Source: Catenulispora rubra
GTDB taxonomy: Bacteria; Actinomycetota; Actinomycetes; Streptomycetales; Catenulisporaceae
Reading direction: 5' to 3'
NCBI RefSeq assembly: GCF_015356825.1
Contig: NZ_JAACYW010000015.1
Location: 17,602-81,601, forward strand
Length of the DNA: 64,000 bases
Part shown: positions 51,191-60,654 of the stretch, piece by piece
Layout: each line of letters begins with the position of its first letter
Position numbering within the stretch: position 1 is the stretch's first letter
Position numbers and translations under genes: made by a program
The notes under the pieces: model-generated
Seen by the model: the letters and a program-made list of their open reading frames with translations, nothing else
Database searches by the model: none
Told to the model about the DNA's origin: nothing

Positions 51191-53674
51191 CTATACGGCG
51201 CCCGGGTTCACAGAGGATCGGTCAGCCTGTTCGATCTCCCTACGTCGAGCGCTGGTGGCCTCTCTCGATAGCTGCCTGATGCGGTCGGCGCGGCCCGGGA
51301 CGGCCGAGGGAAGTGGGAGGGTGCGGACGGTGAACGCTGGGGCCTGTACACCATCGACGTTCAGGCGGACTGCCGCTTGATAGCCGCCGAGGTGCGCGAG
51401 ATCGTGCTCCGTCAGCATCGGCGAGGTGTGGACCGCGAGCGCTCTGGCGTCCTCGGGAGAGCAGCTGAAGAACACCTTGTTCCGGGCGTTGGCCGAGATA
51501 CCTTCTCGCAGGTCCGTCGGCATTTGCGCGAGGTTCTGGTGGGCGAGCGTGAGAGACAACCGGTAGCCGCGGGCTTCGGCGAGCATGTCTTCCATCGAGA
51601 TCGGCATCGACAGGAAGTTGTGTGCCTCGTCGAGAAACAACGCAGCGTCGATGCGAGCGCCCTCCGCCGACTTGGTCCGTGCCGCGGCTGCATGCCACGC
51701 CGCGGCGACCACGAAGCTGCCCAGGAGTCTCGTCGTTTCCTCGCCGAGGACGCCCTTGGGGATTCTGACCAGCAAGATTCCCCCGTCTAGTACCTCACGC
51801 AAGTCGATCGTGGATGCGGGATCGCCGACGGTCGACCGCACGAAATCTCGAAGCAGGAAGGCTCTCAGCTTGTTGAGGAGTGGAGCGACAACGGCTGAAC
51901 GTCCAGCTTCGGAGAGTGCGTCATAGCCATGCCAGAAGCCGCGGAGCACCTTGTCGTCCTCGGAGAGGCGAGACAGAGTTCTTCGCCGGACGGCATCGTT
52001 GGTCAGGAGTTCCGGCACGTCGATGAGGGTCGGGTCCTTCACCCGCGCCAGCACCTTGCTTGAACTGGTGGCCTGCAACGTGAGTAGCGCCGCTCTCAGG
52101 ACGTCGTCGGTTCGGGGTCCCCAATGTGCGGAGAAGATCCGACGAAAGACTCCGACCAGGTTGTCGACCAGGAGGTCGCGGTCCCCAGCGGTTGCGGCCA
52201 AGACGTTCAGCGTCGGATGCGGCCCGGGCGCCGTCGGATCGATCAGAATCGTGCGGCGACCTGCGGGCTCCGGGAGCCGTTCGAGGAGATCTGGAATGAG
52301 GTCACCCTTGGGGTCAACCACCACGACACCACGGCCGGCGGCAGCATCGTCCAAGACCAAGCGGGCCATGAGCGTCGACTTCCCAGAGCCGGTGGAACCC
52401 ATGATGTGCAGGTGCTGACGTGCATCGGCGACCTTCAGCCCGACGATGCGAGCAGGTCCTGCCTCCGAATCGCCGAGCGGTTTCACGGACCGGCCAGCGG
52501 TCGCGACGCCGGGGGCCGGCGCGACAGAGCGTGCGCCAGCGCGCTCGACGCCGAGCGCGAAGGCGTCAGTCGGTAGGTGGGCAACACTGGCGAGCTCGGC
52601 GATATTCAGGAGATGCCCGCGGCCGAAATGCCGGCCCGGCAACGTCTCGATCGGACGTCGCAGACGCTTGCGGGCCCACCAGTTCCGCTCCGCGTAGACA
52701 CCGAAGGTGGCGGCGACGGCGCCGGCTACCCCACGCAGCCGATCGTCAGACTGTCGCGGTCCGCCTGAGTCGACTGCCGCGACGACATATCGAATCTCGG
52801 CTTCCCACAGTGACCCGGTCGTCTTGCCCACAGCTGCACGTACCTCGGCGGCGGCCATCGGATCCGCGCGGATGCTGAGGGGTAAGGCGACGTTCTTCAC
52901 ACCGGGTGTGAGTTCGTCCAGCACCGAGAGCACCATCATGGGCCGACTCCGCCGCAGGCCCATGGCGTGATGCCGAAGGCGATGCACCTTTCGTCGTGCA
53001 ATCCGCAGCCTGCGGCCCGTGGCAGGACGAGCAAGTACCTGCACGGCGATGTGTTCGTCGGGCCGTAGACCGGCACCGACTCCGAACAGCGGACGCAACG
53101 GATCGGAGTCGTGCTTGGTGTTCAGAGGCAGGACTTCGGTCTTGGCCAGCCGAAGGCGCCCGCCGGTCGCTGGGGTGTTCACACCCGACGGAATCGGGGC
53201 GGCTGCGGGCTTGAGCACCGTCGTGTGCGCCCCAGGCCATGCTGACTCCACGGCAGATTCCACCAGCCTCGGCGGGACGACTCCTGGCACCCAGATCTCA
53301 ATCCGCGCGTTCGTGCTACTGAAGCAGTATTCGAACGACAGGTGCGGTTGGCCATCGAAGAATCGCCGCCAGGTTGGGCGAAGCATGGCGTGGATGTGGG
53401 ACCAGAACTTCGCTGCGGCGTCGGCGCCGACCTCGGGAGGCAGTTGGATCTCGACGAGTCGTGCCCCGGTGGACATGATCCGGCGACGACGAGCGTGCAG
53501 GAGGAGGTGTGCGCCCGCCACCGTGCCGGCCAGGGCCAGCGTGGTTGGCGTGGCGACCTGCCACCAGGTGTCGAAGAAGTTCGTGATGACCCGCTCAGCC
53601 GAGTCGAGGAAGGACTGCGGGCTGTCGAGGAACTGGATAATCGGACTGCGGGGCGTTGAGGCGCTCGCGTGCAT
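51191..53674 (-). CDS. VirD4/TraD-type conjugative coupling ATPase
   Basis: 827 residues from ATG 53674, one base after the upstream stop. N-terminal helix (ATPTTLALAGTVAGAHLLLHA), long middle domain, then an FtsK/HerA-like ATPase: Walker A MGSTGSGKSTLM (near residue 420), VVVDPKGDL, Walker B ALFLDEAHNF, and TLAHQNLAQMP. Brings DNA to the mating channel and pumps it. Size and motifs suit Gram-positive type T4SS coupling proteins. Confidence 0.93.
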   Translation of the reverse strand: MHASASTPRSPIIQFLDSPQSFLDSAERVITNFFDTWWQVATPTTLALAGTVAGAHLLLHARRRRIMSTGARLVEIQLPPEVGADAAAKFWSHIHAMLRPTWRRFFDGQPHLSFEYCFSSTNARIEIWVPGVVPPRLVESAVESAWPGAHTTVLKPAAAPIPSGVNTPATGGRLRLAKTEVLPLNTKHDSDPLRPLFGVGAGLRPDEHIAVQVLARPATGRRLRIARRKVHRLRHHAMGLRRSRPMMVLSVLDELTPGVKNVALPLSIRADPMAAAEVRAAVGKTTGSLWEAEIRYVVAAVDSGGPRQSDDRLRGVAGAVAATFGVYAERNWWARKRLRRPIETLPGRHFGRGHLLNIAELASVAHLPTDAFALGVERAGARSVAPAPGVATAGRSVKPLGDSEAGPARIVGLKVADARQHLHIMGSTGSGKSTLMARLVLDDAAAGRGVVVVDPKGDLIPDLLERLPEPAGRRTILIDPTAPGPHPTLNVLAATAGDRDLLVDNLVGVFRRIFSAHWGPRTDDVLRAALLTLQATSSSKVLARVKDPTLIDVPELLTNDAVRRRTLSRLSEDDKVLRGFWHGYDALSEAGRSAVVAPLLNKLRAFLLRDFVRSTVGDPASTIDLREVLDGGILLVRIPKGVLGEETTRLLGSFVVAAAWHAAAARTKSAEGARIDAALFLDEAHNFLSMPISMEDMLAEARGYRLSLTLAHQNLAQMPTDLREGISANARNKVFFSCSPEDARALAVHTSPMLTEHDLAHLGGYQAAVRLNVDGVQAPAFTVRTLPLPSAVPGRADRIRQLSREATSARRREIEQADRSSVNPGAV

Positions 53675-53675
53675 C

Positions 53676-55493
53676 TCAGATGTCCTCGCCCTCGGGCTCG
53701 GCTGCTACGCGCTCAGCGAGCTTTGCCAACTCCGCGGGATCGGTGGTCGCCAAGTCGTGCTCGTCGTCCGAGGAGACAGCGGCGAAGGCAGCTCGGCTGG
53801 TGCCAATGTTGATCAGGCCGGTTCCGCGGGTGGCCGTAAGCAGATAGGCACGCTCGCCGGCAGACAGCCGGAAGGCAGTGGCGACCTGTTCGATCGCCTG
53901 CGGTGCCTGGCGTAGAAGGATCTGGGTCGCTGCGTTGGCGATGACAGCTTGCCCGAGGTCGGTGCCGAGTAGATCGGCGGCATCCTGCGTGATGACTGCG
54001 AGGCCGGCCCAGTGCTTTCTGGCGGCTTTCGCCATGCGGAACAGGAACCTCGCACCGGCTGGCTCCTTCATCAGAAGCCAGGCCTCGTCGACCACACACA
54101 ACCTGCGGCGACGCTCAGGCGAGGTGACCTGCCTCCAGACCGCGTCCAGGACGAGCAACGTACCGATCGCCTTCATCTCCTCGGGGAGCTGCTTGAGGGC
54201 GAAAACTACGAGATGTCCTTCTACGGCGGTGGTCGTGGGACCGTCGAAAAGTCCCGCGAAAGAGCCACTGGTGTGGGGAGTCAGTCGATTCGCGAGCGAC
54301 CGAGCCTCGCCGTTGCCGCTGGCGGAGAGAATGGCTGCGACGTCCGCAAGGGTCGGGACGTCACGGGTATGGGTACGGACGTCCTCGGTGATTCCTGCGC
54401 GCTCGTAAGCAGCGAGGACCGCCGAGTCGAGTTCGGCACGCTCACCTGCGGTCAGTTCTGTCCCGAGGAGCACCGCGACGACAGTGTGGGCGAACAGCGC
54501 ACGACGCTTCACCGCATCATGCGACCGCTCGTCCTTGGGCAGATCGAACGGGTTGATCCGGACTCCGGGTGCCCCAAGCTCCAGCACCGCACCCCCGACA
54601 GCCTCAGCCAGCCGCACATACTCCTGCTCTGGGTCCACGACCAGCACATGGACCCCGGTGTAGAGGGATCGGAGGATGTCGAGCTTCGTCAGATACGACT
54701 TGCCAGCTCCGGATCGAGCGAGGACTACGGAGTTGTGGTTGTCCAGGGCCCATCGGTCAAAGCAGACCAGGCCAGCGCCCATGCCGTTCACGCCGAGCAG
54801 TACCGGCGAGGTGGACCCGGTGGCCTGTGCGAGTTGGTCGGATGTAAACGGGAAGCAGGCTGCCAGCGCGTCAGTGTCGAAGGTGCGACGGATCTTCAGG
54901 CTGTCGATCCCGACGGGCAACGTTGTGGTCCAGCCCTGGACACAGCGAAAGGTCGCCGGGACCAGGCGCAGCAGCATCCCGTCGGCCACGGATCTCACGG
55001 CGGCGACGGTTTCGTCCAGTTCGGCCTCGGTGGAGGCGAAGACAGTCAAGTAGATGCCGACGTCGAACAGGCGCCCTTCGCCGCAGGCAACGCGGTAGGC
55101 GAGTTCCCTTGCATCCGCGGCGGCAGACTCGGTCATCGGATCATCCAGCCGGCCGCGTTCGGCGGTGTGACGACGGCTCGATTCGATGCGCGCACGTTGC
55201 TTGCGGAGGCGATCGGCGGCGATCCGCGCGGGGATGGGGTCGATATGGATCGCGACGTCGATTCGCGCCGGGTAGGACAGGATCGGCTCCAGCCAGCCGT
55301 TGCCGACTTCGGCGGGGTAGCCGGCGACGGCGAATGATGCGGCGTGGGTGGACTCGCCGATTCTGAGCTTCTTTGTCTCGACCACCAGACTGGAAGGGCC
55401 GAGGCCGAGCTTGTCCTGAGCGTGTTGCTTAGTTCTCGCACTGATCGGGAGGATGTTCGCGGCGGCAGCCGCGAGGGTCAGGTTCCGCATCAT
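53676..55493 (-). CDS. VirB4-type T4SS ATPase
   Basis: 605 residues from ATG 55493; the frame is open to 55709 but that part overlaps the PrgI gene. Features: RWALDNHNSVVLARSGAGKSYL (Walker A), VLVVDPEQEYVRLAE, RLCVVDEAWLLMK (Walker B) and VITQDAADLL. The N-terminal third is the VirB4 family CagE/TrbE-like domain. Energises channel assembly at the membrane. Starts 10 bases after the PrgI gene. Confidence 0.93.
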   Translation of the reverse strand: MMRNLTLAAAAANILPISARTKQHAQDKLGLGPSSLVVETKKLRIGESTHAASFAVAGYPAEVGNGWLEPILSYPARIDVAIHIDPIPARIAADRLRKQRARIESSRRHTAERGRLDDPMTESAAADARELAYRVACGEGRLFDVGIYLTVFASTEAELDETVAAVRSVADGMLLRLVPATFRCVQGWTTTLPVGIDSLKIRRTFDTDALAACFPFTSDQLAQATGSTSPVLLGVNGMGAGLVCFDRWALDNHNSVVLARSGAGKSYLTKLDILRSLYTGVHVLVVDPEQEYVRLAEAVGGAVLELGAPGVRINPFDLPKDERSHDAVKRRALFAHTVVAVLLGTELTAGERAELDSAVLAAYERAGITEDVRTHTRDVPTLADVAAILSASGNGEARSLANRLTPHTSGSFAGLFDGPTTTAVEGHLVVFALKQLPEEMKAIGTLLVLDAVWRQVTSPERRRRLCVVDEAWLLMKEPAGARFLFRMAKAARKHWAGLAVITQDAADLLGTDLGQAVIANAATQILLRQAPQAIEQVATAFRLSAGERAYLLTATRGTGLINIGTSRAAFAAVSSDDEHDLATTDPAELAKLAERVAAEPEGEDI

Positions 55494-55503
55494 CGCGCTC
55501 CGT

Positions 55504-56376
55504 TCATCGGCAATCGGGGTCGAGGGCAGCGGACAGAGCCAGCTGCGAGGAGACCGAATCCAGGGGAACCGCGTCGATCTCGCACGCCGAGAGTGCGGCG
55601 GTGTCAACGATTCGGCGTGCTGCGCGGGGCGCATGCTTCGGGTCAAGCTCGCGTGCGGTAAGCAGAAGGCTGCGGTGTAGCACTGCGCCGGAGGCGTTGA
55701 TGTCGGCAAGGAAGTCGGCGTGGTTATGCGCGGCGGCTTCCAGTAGAGGATGCGGGAGACCTGGCGCCGAGTCGCGCAGAGTATTGATCTGCTTGCCGAG
55801 GTCTGCGGGCGTCATCCGAGAGGTGATCTGTACCGGCCCGGTGAGCGAGTTGAGCCAGCGACCGAAACCGCCGACCAGCAGCGCTTGTTCGTCTTGGGTG
55901 CGAAGGGCGAAGTTCACGGTGGACGCCGAAGCGAGCGCTGCGCACCCATCCGGGCCCAAGTCGACTGTGCCGTCCTTGCCGACTTGGCGGACATGAAGCC
56001 CAAGCGCGGCCGGGGACTTCGGCACGTTGCTCCGAAACAGATCCGCGACGAAGGAAGGTGGGTCTTCTACACCTTCGGGCGCCATGACTCGTCGCCTCGG
56101 CGAGAAGGCCTGGCGGATCGCTGCGAACAACAACTGATCGACGGTCAGCCCGTCGCGCTCGGCGGTAACGGCGATCCCAAGCAGCAGCAGGAGTAATCCG
56201 GCCGGCACGGCGAACATCAGTGGCTCGATGAACGGGCGCACAACGAGCCATAGAAGCCATAGCCCGCCGGCGGTCCCGCCGAGGATTACACACTGGCGCG
56301 CGGTCGCACCGAACATGATCTTGTCTGGCTGCGACACGTCTTGGGGGATTCTGGCGGTTCCGTAATCCTGGGTCAT
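55504..56376 (-). CDS. PrgI-family T4SS membrane protein
   Basis: 290 residues. N-terminus RIPQDVSQPDKIMFGATARQCVILGG, then two close transmembrane helices (LLWLVVRPFIEPLMFAVPAGLLLLLLG), the PrgI pattern. It has a long C-terminal soluble domain, longer than plain PrgI. Start overlaps the previous stop (ATGA). VirB3-like partner of VirB4. Confidence 0.85.
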   Translation of the reverse strand: MTQDYGTARIPQDVSQPDKIMFGATARQCVILGGTAGGLWLLWLVVRPFIEPLMFAVPAGLLLLLLGIAVTAERDGLTVDQLLFAAIRQAFSPRRRVMAPEGVEDPPSFVADLFRSNVPKSPAALGLHVRQVGKDGTVDLGPDGCAALASASTVNFALRTQDEQALLVGGFGRWLNSLTGPVQITSRMTPADLGKQINTLRDSAPGLPHPLLEAAAHNHADFLADINASGAVLHRSLLLTARELDPKHAPRAARRIVDTAALSACEIDAVPLDSVSSQLALSAALDPDCR

Positions 56377-58136
56377 TGCCGGTCAGTCCCTTGTCTCTTC
56401 TCGGCGGACGAACCGCCGGGCTTAGGCGTTGACGTTCGCTTGGTTGGGGCGCTGGGCGCGCGAACAGTCGACGGGTCCGACCTTGTGGCAGACGTGCGTG
56501 GCCTGGGATCCGTCGAAGGTCTCTCGCCTTGGCCGCCAGGGCGTCGAGTCACTTGCGTTGTCGAACTGGGAGGATTTGCCTGGCGCGGGCTAGTGGACCT
56601 GATCGGCGGGAATAGGCCGTCCTGAACACCGCGGTTAGAGAGCGGGTTCTCCGCGCGTTCCTTGGCCAGCCGATCCAACCTGGTCGAGCGACCGGGCGGA
56701 AGCGCGAGGGGTCGCCGGCTTGGGCCCGGCGGGATAGTCGCAGGCAGGCTGTTCGTGCGCTGTGCATGCGGTTCATCGGAGGCTTCAGCGCCAGACGTCG
56801 GGCCGTTTCGATGAACCGTTGCGGTCGCGGTGACTGTCTCCGGTCGCGGAGACCAACCGCTGTGCCCACCGCCTCCTCCGGGCCGCGGCCCCTGGAACGG
56901 GGCCAGCCCCGCACCTGGCGCTGGCGGGCCGGGTCGGAAATTGTTGTGCCAGACCCCTGAGACACGTTGTTGGGACCCCTGTCCGCCGAGGCGGCTACGT
57001 GCGACGGTGAACGCTTTGTAGTAGACGAACGAGCGCGCGAGGCGGCCGACCATTGTCGCCCCCATTGCGCTACGCCCGAGCACGACCCTGGTGGTCCAGA
57101 TCGGGATCTTGATGAGAGTGAACAGCAGGACAAGGCACAGCAGCAGATCAACCAGGCCACCGTCGGACGGGAGCCCAAAGATCGTGTCGGCGTTCGGGTC
57201 AAAGAAGATCTGGACGCAGATGACCAGGACAAGAGCCTGGGCAACCTGGGTAGCGAGGCAGCCGATGATCGCTCGCCACCAAAGCCGGGCAAGAGGATCG
57301 GTCTGCGGGAGAGCATGGCAGGCGAGGGCGAGCGGGGATCCGGCCGTGAGGGTCAACAAGGTCGCTGCACGAATCAGGCAGGTGACCAGCAGCACGACGC
57401 CCATGACCGCCACTGCACCGCCGAGGAGCACTAGGAACAGTTGGGTGATGCCGGACGGCAGGAACAGCCTGTCGACGACCATCGAGGTCAGCCGCGAGCC
57501 GATGCCCTCGGCCGACAACTTGCCGCCCATCAGGGCTGCGGCGAGGGCGTTGCCGAGCGAAACCGTTTGGCAGATCGCCCACAGCGACGCATTCGAAGCG
57601 ATTGCCCCAATGACCAGGCGCGGGGCGATCTCCTTCATCGAGTAGCGGGTCTGTACCGTCTGGTGCCCCATGACGATCACCGCGCCAGCCAGGAAGAACA
57701 AGATGTAGAGCGTGTTGGCGGTGATCAGAACGCCGGTCCACACCTGGGCGACGCGACCGTCCGACAAGTCAGGGCTCGACAGCAACGTGGACCCGACCAG
57801 CTTGAGCACCGGCTCGAGGGCGGACTTCACCAGGTCGCCGAACCAGGTATCGATCGCCTTTTCGATCTGGCCGGGGACGTCCCACCATGACGGATCGGAC
57901 CCGCCAGCCGGCGCGAGACCCGGACCGATCGCCGGCGGCGGGGACATCGTGCCGCCACCGATCAGCGGACCGTAGATCCCGGGACTTGTGCCTGCGGCGG
58001 GAGGCCCTGGTGCGGGAGGCGTCGGGCTCGGCGGTGTGGGGGCAGCGTAGGCGGTACCCGTAATGAGCAGTGCGATGCTCGCGGCTACGCCAATCGCCAG
58101 CATCGCCCGGCGAGCGTGGGATGTGCGAGCGCGCAC
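56373..58136 (-). CDS. VirB6/TrbL-like polytopic T4SS protein
   Basis: 587 residues from GTG 58136, one base past the upstream stop; the frame is open to 58241. Signal-like helix (AMLAIGVAASIALLITGTAYA), Pro-rich linker, then six or more transmembrane helices (VLITANTLYILFFLAGAVIVMG; LFLVLLGGAVAVMGVVLLVTCLIRAATLL; VDLLLCLVLLFTLIKIPIW), the TrbL/VirB6 layout. The last 170 residues are low-complexity Pro/Arg/Ser-rich and probably cytosolic. Confidence 0.85.
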   Translation of the reverse strand: MRARTSHARRAMLAIGVAASIALLITGTAYAAPTPPSPTPPAPGPPAAGTSPGIYGPLIGGGTMSPPPAIGPGLAPAGGSDPSWWDVPGQIEKAIDTWFGDLVKSALEPVLKLVGSTLLSSPDLSDGRVAQVWTGVLITANTLYILFFLAGAVIVMGHQTVQTRYSMKEIAPRLVIGAIASNASLWAICQTVSLGNALAAALMGGKLSAEGIGSRLTSMVVDRLFLPSGITQLFLVLLGGAVAVMGVVLLVTCLIRAATLLTLTAGSPLALACHALPQTDPLARLWWRAIIGCLATQVAQALVLVICVQIFFDPNADTIFGLPSDGGLVDLLLCLVLLFTLIKIPIWTTRVVLGRSAMGATMVGRLARSFVYYKAFTVARSRLGGQGSQQRVSGVWHNNFRPGPPAPGAGLAPFQGPRPGGGGGHSGWSPRPETVTATATVHRNGPTSGAEASDEPHAQRTNSLPATIPPGPSRRPLALPPGRSTRLDRLAKERAENPLSNRGVQDGLFPPIRSTSPRQANPPSSTTQVTRRPGGQGERPSTDPRPRTSATRSDPSTVRAPSAPTKRTSTPKPGGSSAEKRQGTDRQ

Positions 58137-58137
58137 G

Positions 58138-58350
58138 TCACCGACCGGCGCGTTCGGGGTGGGTGGCGACGAAGCGGCTGAGCCAATCCATTCCGGTCGG
58201 GATCGTGGCGAGCGGTGCCTGACCAGGACTGGGGATGACAATCACCCTTCTGGCCGGGACCAGGTGCTTATGCGGCGAGCAGCCCGAGGATGCGATCACG
58301 AGGCTGAGCACGGTGATAGCGGTGAGGCTTCGGCGGATGAATGACGACAT
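58138..58350 (-). CDS. Small lipoprotein of the T4SS operon
   Basis: 70 residues from ATG 58350 with TAGGAG upstream. Signal peptide with lipobox IASSGC. The mature part is about 45 residues (HKHLVPARRVIVIPSPGQAP). Too short to name; may be an entry-exclusion-like or VirB7-like lipoprotein, by position only. Confidence 0.6.
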   Translation of the reverse strand: MSSFIRRSLTAITVLSLVIASSGCSPHKHLVPARRVIVIPSPGQAPLATIPTGMDWLSRFVATHPERAGR

Positions 58351-58403
58351 GGCACTGCTCCTACGTGGGCTGAAGTCGGAATTGGGGCGTGGATGCGACG
58401 TGG

Positions 58404-58757
58404 TCACTTCCCGCCCACGATCTTCTGCAGGATGCTGACCAAGCCGGGGGCGAGGACCGCGACGGCGTAACCGATCGCCGCAGACCTCAAGGCGCCCTTG
58501 GCCTTCTCGACCTCACCCGGATCGCCCGAGGCGATCAGATACTTGACCCCGCCAACGGTGAGGAACATCGTTGCCAGGCCAGCGAGCAGCCCGACCAGCC
58601 ACGTTGTGACGTTGTCGATGACCTGGTCGAGTGTCGCTGCGGCGACAACGGTGTACTGGCGGGTGTCCGCGTGAGCGCGGGTCACAGCGAACACGGCCAA
58701 GACAGCTGACGCTGTCAGCAGGACCGCAGCGCGGATCTTGTGGTTCGTGTCGTTCAC
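58404..58757 (-). CDS. VirB2/TrbC-like pilin-type protein
   Basis: 117 residues from GTG 58757. Signal peptide (AAVLLTASAVLAVFAVTRAHA), then two hydrophobic helices (WLVGLLAGLATMFLTVGGVKYLIASG; AAIGYAVAVLAPGLVSILQ) separated by a charged turn (DPGEVEKAKGAL). This is the small two-helix pilin-like component of Gram-positive T4SS. Confidence 0.8.
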   Translation of the reverse strand: MNDTNHKIRAAVLLTASAVLAVFAVTRAHADTRQYTVVAAATLDQVIDNVTTWLVGLLAGLATMFLTVGGVKYLIASGDPGEVEKAKGALRSAAIGYAVAVLAPGLVSILQKIVGGK

Positions 58758-58868
58758 GATCGAGCCTTCCCGTCGGTGCTCCGGGATGGCTGACAGCCAT
58801 CCCGTCGCACCTAGGAATCAGTTACTTGTCGTCGATCGGGTCACCTCGGTTGAGCTGCACGGGGAGGC

Positions 58869-59663
58869 TCAAGCTGCGAGGGAGACGGCACCTACCGTAG
58901 ATCGGGTGCGGGCGTGCTTGAGGTCCTTGCGTGCCGGGATCGGCTGGCCAGTCAGGAAGGCGACAAGCCGTGCCTCAGCCTTCTGACGGCGAATCTTCGC
59001 GGCGTTCGCCGTGATCCCCAAGCACTCCGCCGCCTCAGCCAGCGACACTTCGTCCAGTCGGGTCATCCCGATCAGGTCAGCCTCCGCCCTAGTGATCACT
59101 TCGGCGTGCTCAGCGCGGGCCAGCGCCACGTCGGGGTGCGCACACGGCATCGCGGGCGGCATGGAACCGATGAACGAGTTGGGCACCGGTGCTTCGGTGT
59201 TCGCCAGAGCGACCTTCACGGTGGCACGCCAGGTCGCCCAGCGCAGCCGGACCAGGATTCCCGTTCGCTCCAGGTCCACGACCGCCAGGTGTGAGAGGAA
59301 GGCGGCGACGACCTCGGCGGCCAGGTCGTCCTGCCGCATGCCTTCGAACTTGGCACAGGCGCCGGCCGCGATCCGCTTCAGCATCGGCGCGGCCATCCCT
59401 ACCGCCGCAAGGCTCCAATCGCCGCCGTAGCGACGTGCGTTGTGGGCCAGCTTCGCCCACACTCGGTCGCACGCCTCGGCGGCCGGACCCATCAACAACT
59501 GCTTCGCCTCAGCCAGGGACAGATCACGGTCGGCCCAGGCAGTTCCGAACATCTCGCCGGGGATCGACAGCACGAATGTGTCGGAGAAACGCGCGAGGAA
59601 AGACTCCTCGGCGATCGCGATGGAGGTGGCCTCGAACGACTTATGTGTGGCCGTGAGGGACAT
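58869..59663 (-). CDS. Sigma-factor-like HTH protein
   Basis: 264 residues from ATG 59663. The C-terminal third has MTRLDEVSLAEAAECLGITANAAKIRRQKAEARLVAFL, a sigma region 4-type helix-turn-helix, preceded by a helical region 2-like part (DLAAEVVAAFLSHLAVVDLERTGILVRLRWATWRA). It leads the conjugation genes, so it may direct their transcription; that is inference. ATG follows AAGGGAG. Confidence 0.65.
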   Translation of the reverse strand: MSLTATHKSFEATSIAIAEESFLARFSDTFVLSIPGEMFGTAWADRDLSLAEAKQLLMGPAAEACDRVWAKLAHNARRYGGDWSLAAVGMAAPMLKRIAAGACAKFEGMRQDDLAAEVVAAFLSHLAVVDLERTGILVRLRWATWRATVKVALANTEAPVPNSFIGSMPPAMPCAHPDVALARAEHAEVITRAEADLIGMTRLDEVSLAEAAECLGITANAAKIRRQKAEARLVAFLTGQPIPARKDLKHARTRSTVGAVSLAA

Positions 59664-59730
59664 GGCGGCTCCCTTGAGTCAGGGGCTTCGAGGGGTCGGG
59701 TTCGACCCGCCGCCAAGGCAAAGGATCCGA

Positions 59731-59782
59731 AGTATAAGGAGCGTGTAGAAGGGCTGTAATAGACCAGGTCAGAAACCTGTAA
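59731..59782 (-). promoter_or_regulatory. Promoter with TTACAG operator boxes ahead of the sigma-like gene
   Basis: Reading on the minus strand: TTACAG (59759-59754), 17-base spacer, TATACT (59736-59731). Good -35/-10 geometry about 70 bases before the gene. A second TTACAG box lies 23 bases upstream (59782-59777), two helix turns away. The boxes match those at 49.5 and 50.2 kb, so a regulator probably binds over the -35. Confidence 0.55.
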
Positions 59783-59979
59783 AGGTCGCCATCGCTCTAG
59801 TGGATGCAGATTATTGTCAACGGTTGCGACGTCGTTCGGAGGTGGCGGCTACACCGTAGACCGTCCCGAACCCTGAGATGGAAAAGGGGCTCACCGGGCT
59901 CCGTAGCACGGTGTTGTGGAGTTCACCCGGACGCTGATAGTCGGCAGTGAGACTGGACCGCGGTGGTTGGCGGGCCAGA
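59783..59979. other. Intergenic, no gene seen
   Basis: About 200 bases between the promoter above and the stop of the SLATT-like gene. The ORF reading here in reverse is not supported. Confidence 0.35.
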
Positions 59980-60654
59980 TTAGGCGCCAGTGCTGCCCTG
60001 AGTCGCCCCGCGTTCCTCAGACTTCTGTTCCAGCTGGAGCTCACGCTTCCGCTGGTCGTCCTTGATAATCTCAACGTTGGTGGCCAGCAAGCGTAGCCGC
60101 TCTTCTTCGGACATATCGGAGCCGTACTCGCCGATGCTTAGCTCCGCGGCCTGGCGATGCTTTTCTATGGCGTCGGCTGTCATCTGTTCATTGAAGCCGC
60201 GCTCGCGATACTTGAAGAAGCCCGCAGCGCTGGCTGCGACGCTGACCACCCCGCTGGTTATAGCGGCAATTACCCGGGCATCTTGTGCTGATCTTGAGGC
60301 TGCGCCGGCTGTGGTTAACGCGGCAGCCAGAACGGATCCGACTATTATTGTCCATTGTAGTATGTTGCTGTAGCGGCGGCTTGCGTTGGCCTTCTGCGTG
60401 AAATGGTCAATCTCATCCCAGAGGGCCTTCCGGTATCCACGAAGCGCTTCGAGTGGGGTGGTGGATTCCTCGTCTTCGGCAGTCATGGATTCGGACAGCT
60501 CCTTGTACGCATTTTCGACGCGAGTGCGCTCTGCCCGTTCGACTACCAGCGCGACGCTGGCCTGAGCGAGCTTTTGTTCGTACTCGTTCTCAAGATGGCT
60601 GATTTCCGAGCGAAGTAGTTCAACCAGGCGTTTGGTTGACGGCTGCTGGGCCAA
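59980..60654 (-). CDS. SLATT-like membrane protein (candidate pore effector)
   Basis: 224 residues from TTG 60654 with GGGGGG upstream. An N-terminal coiled coil (LLRSEISHLENEYEQKLAQ), then two transmembrane helices (SNILQWTIIVGSVLAAALTTAGA; VIAAITSGVVSVAASAAGFFKY) and YRERGFNEQMTADAIEKHRQAAELSIGEYG, which is the SLATT/DUF4231 pattern. SLATT proteins are predicted pore-forming effectors in nucleotide-signal and conflict systems. No sensor or nucleotide synthetase is beside it. Confidence 0.65.
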   Translation of the reverse strand: MAQQPSTKRLVELLRSEISHLENEYEQKLAQASVALVVERAERTRVENAYKELSESMTAEDEESTTPLEALRGYRKALWDEIDHFTQKANASRRYSNILQWTIIVGSVLAAALTTAGAASRSAQDARVIAAITSGVVSVAASAAGFFKYRERGFNEQMTADAIEKHRQAAELSIGEYGSDMSEEERLRLLATNVEIIKDDQRKRELQLEQKSEERGATQGSTGA

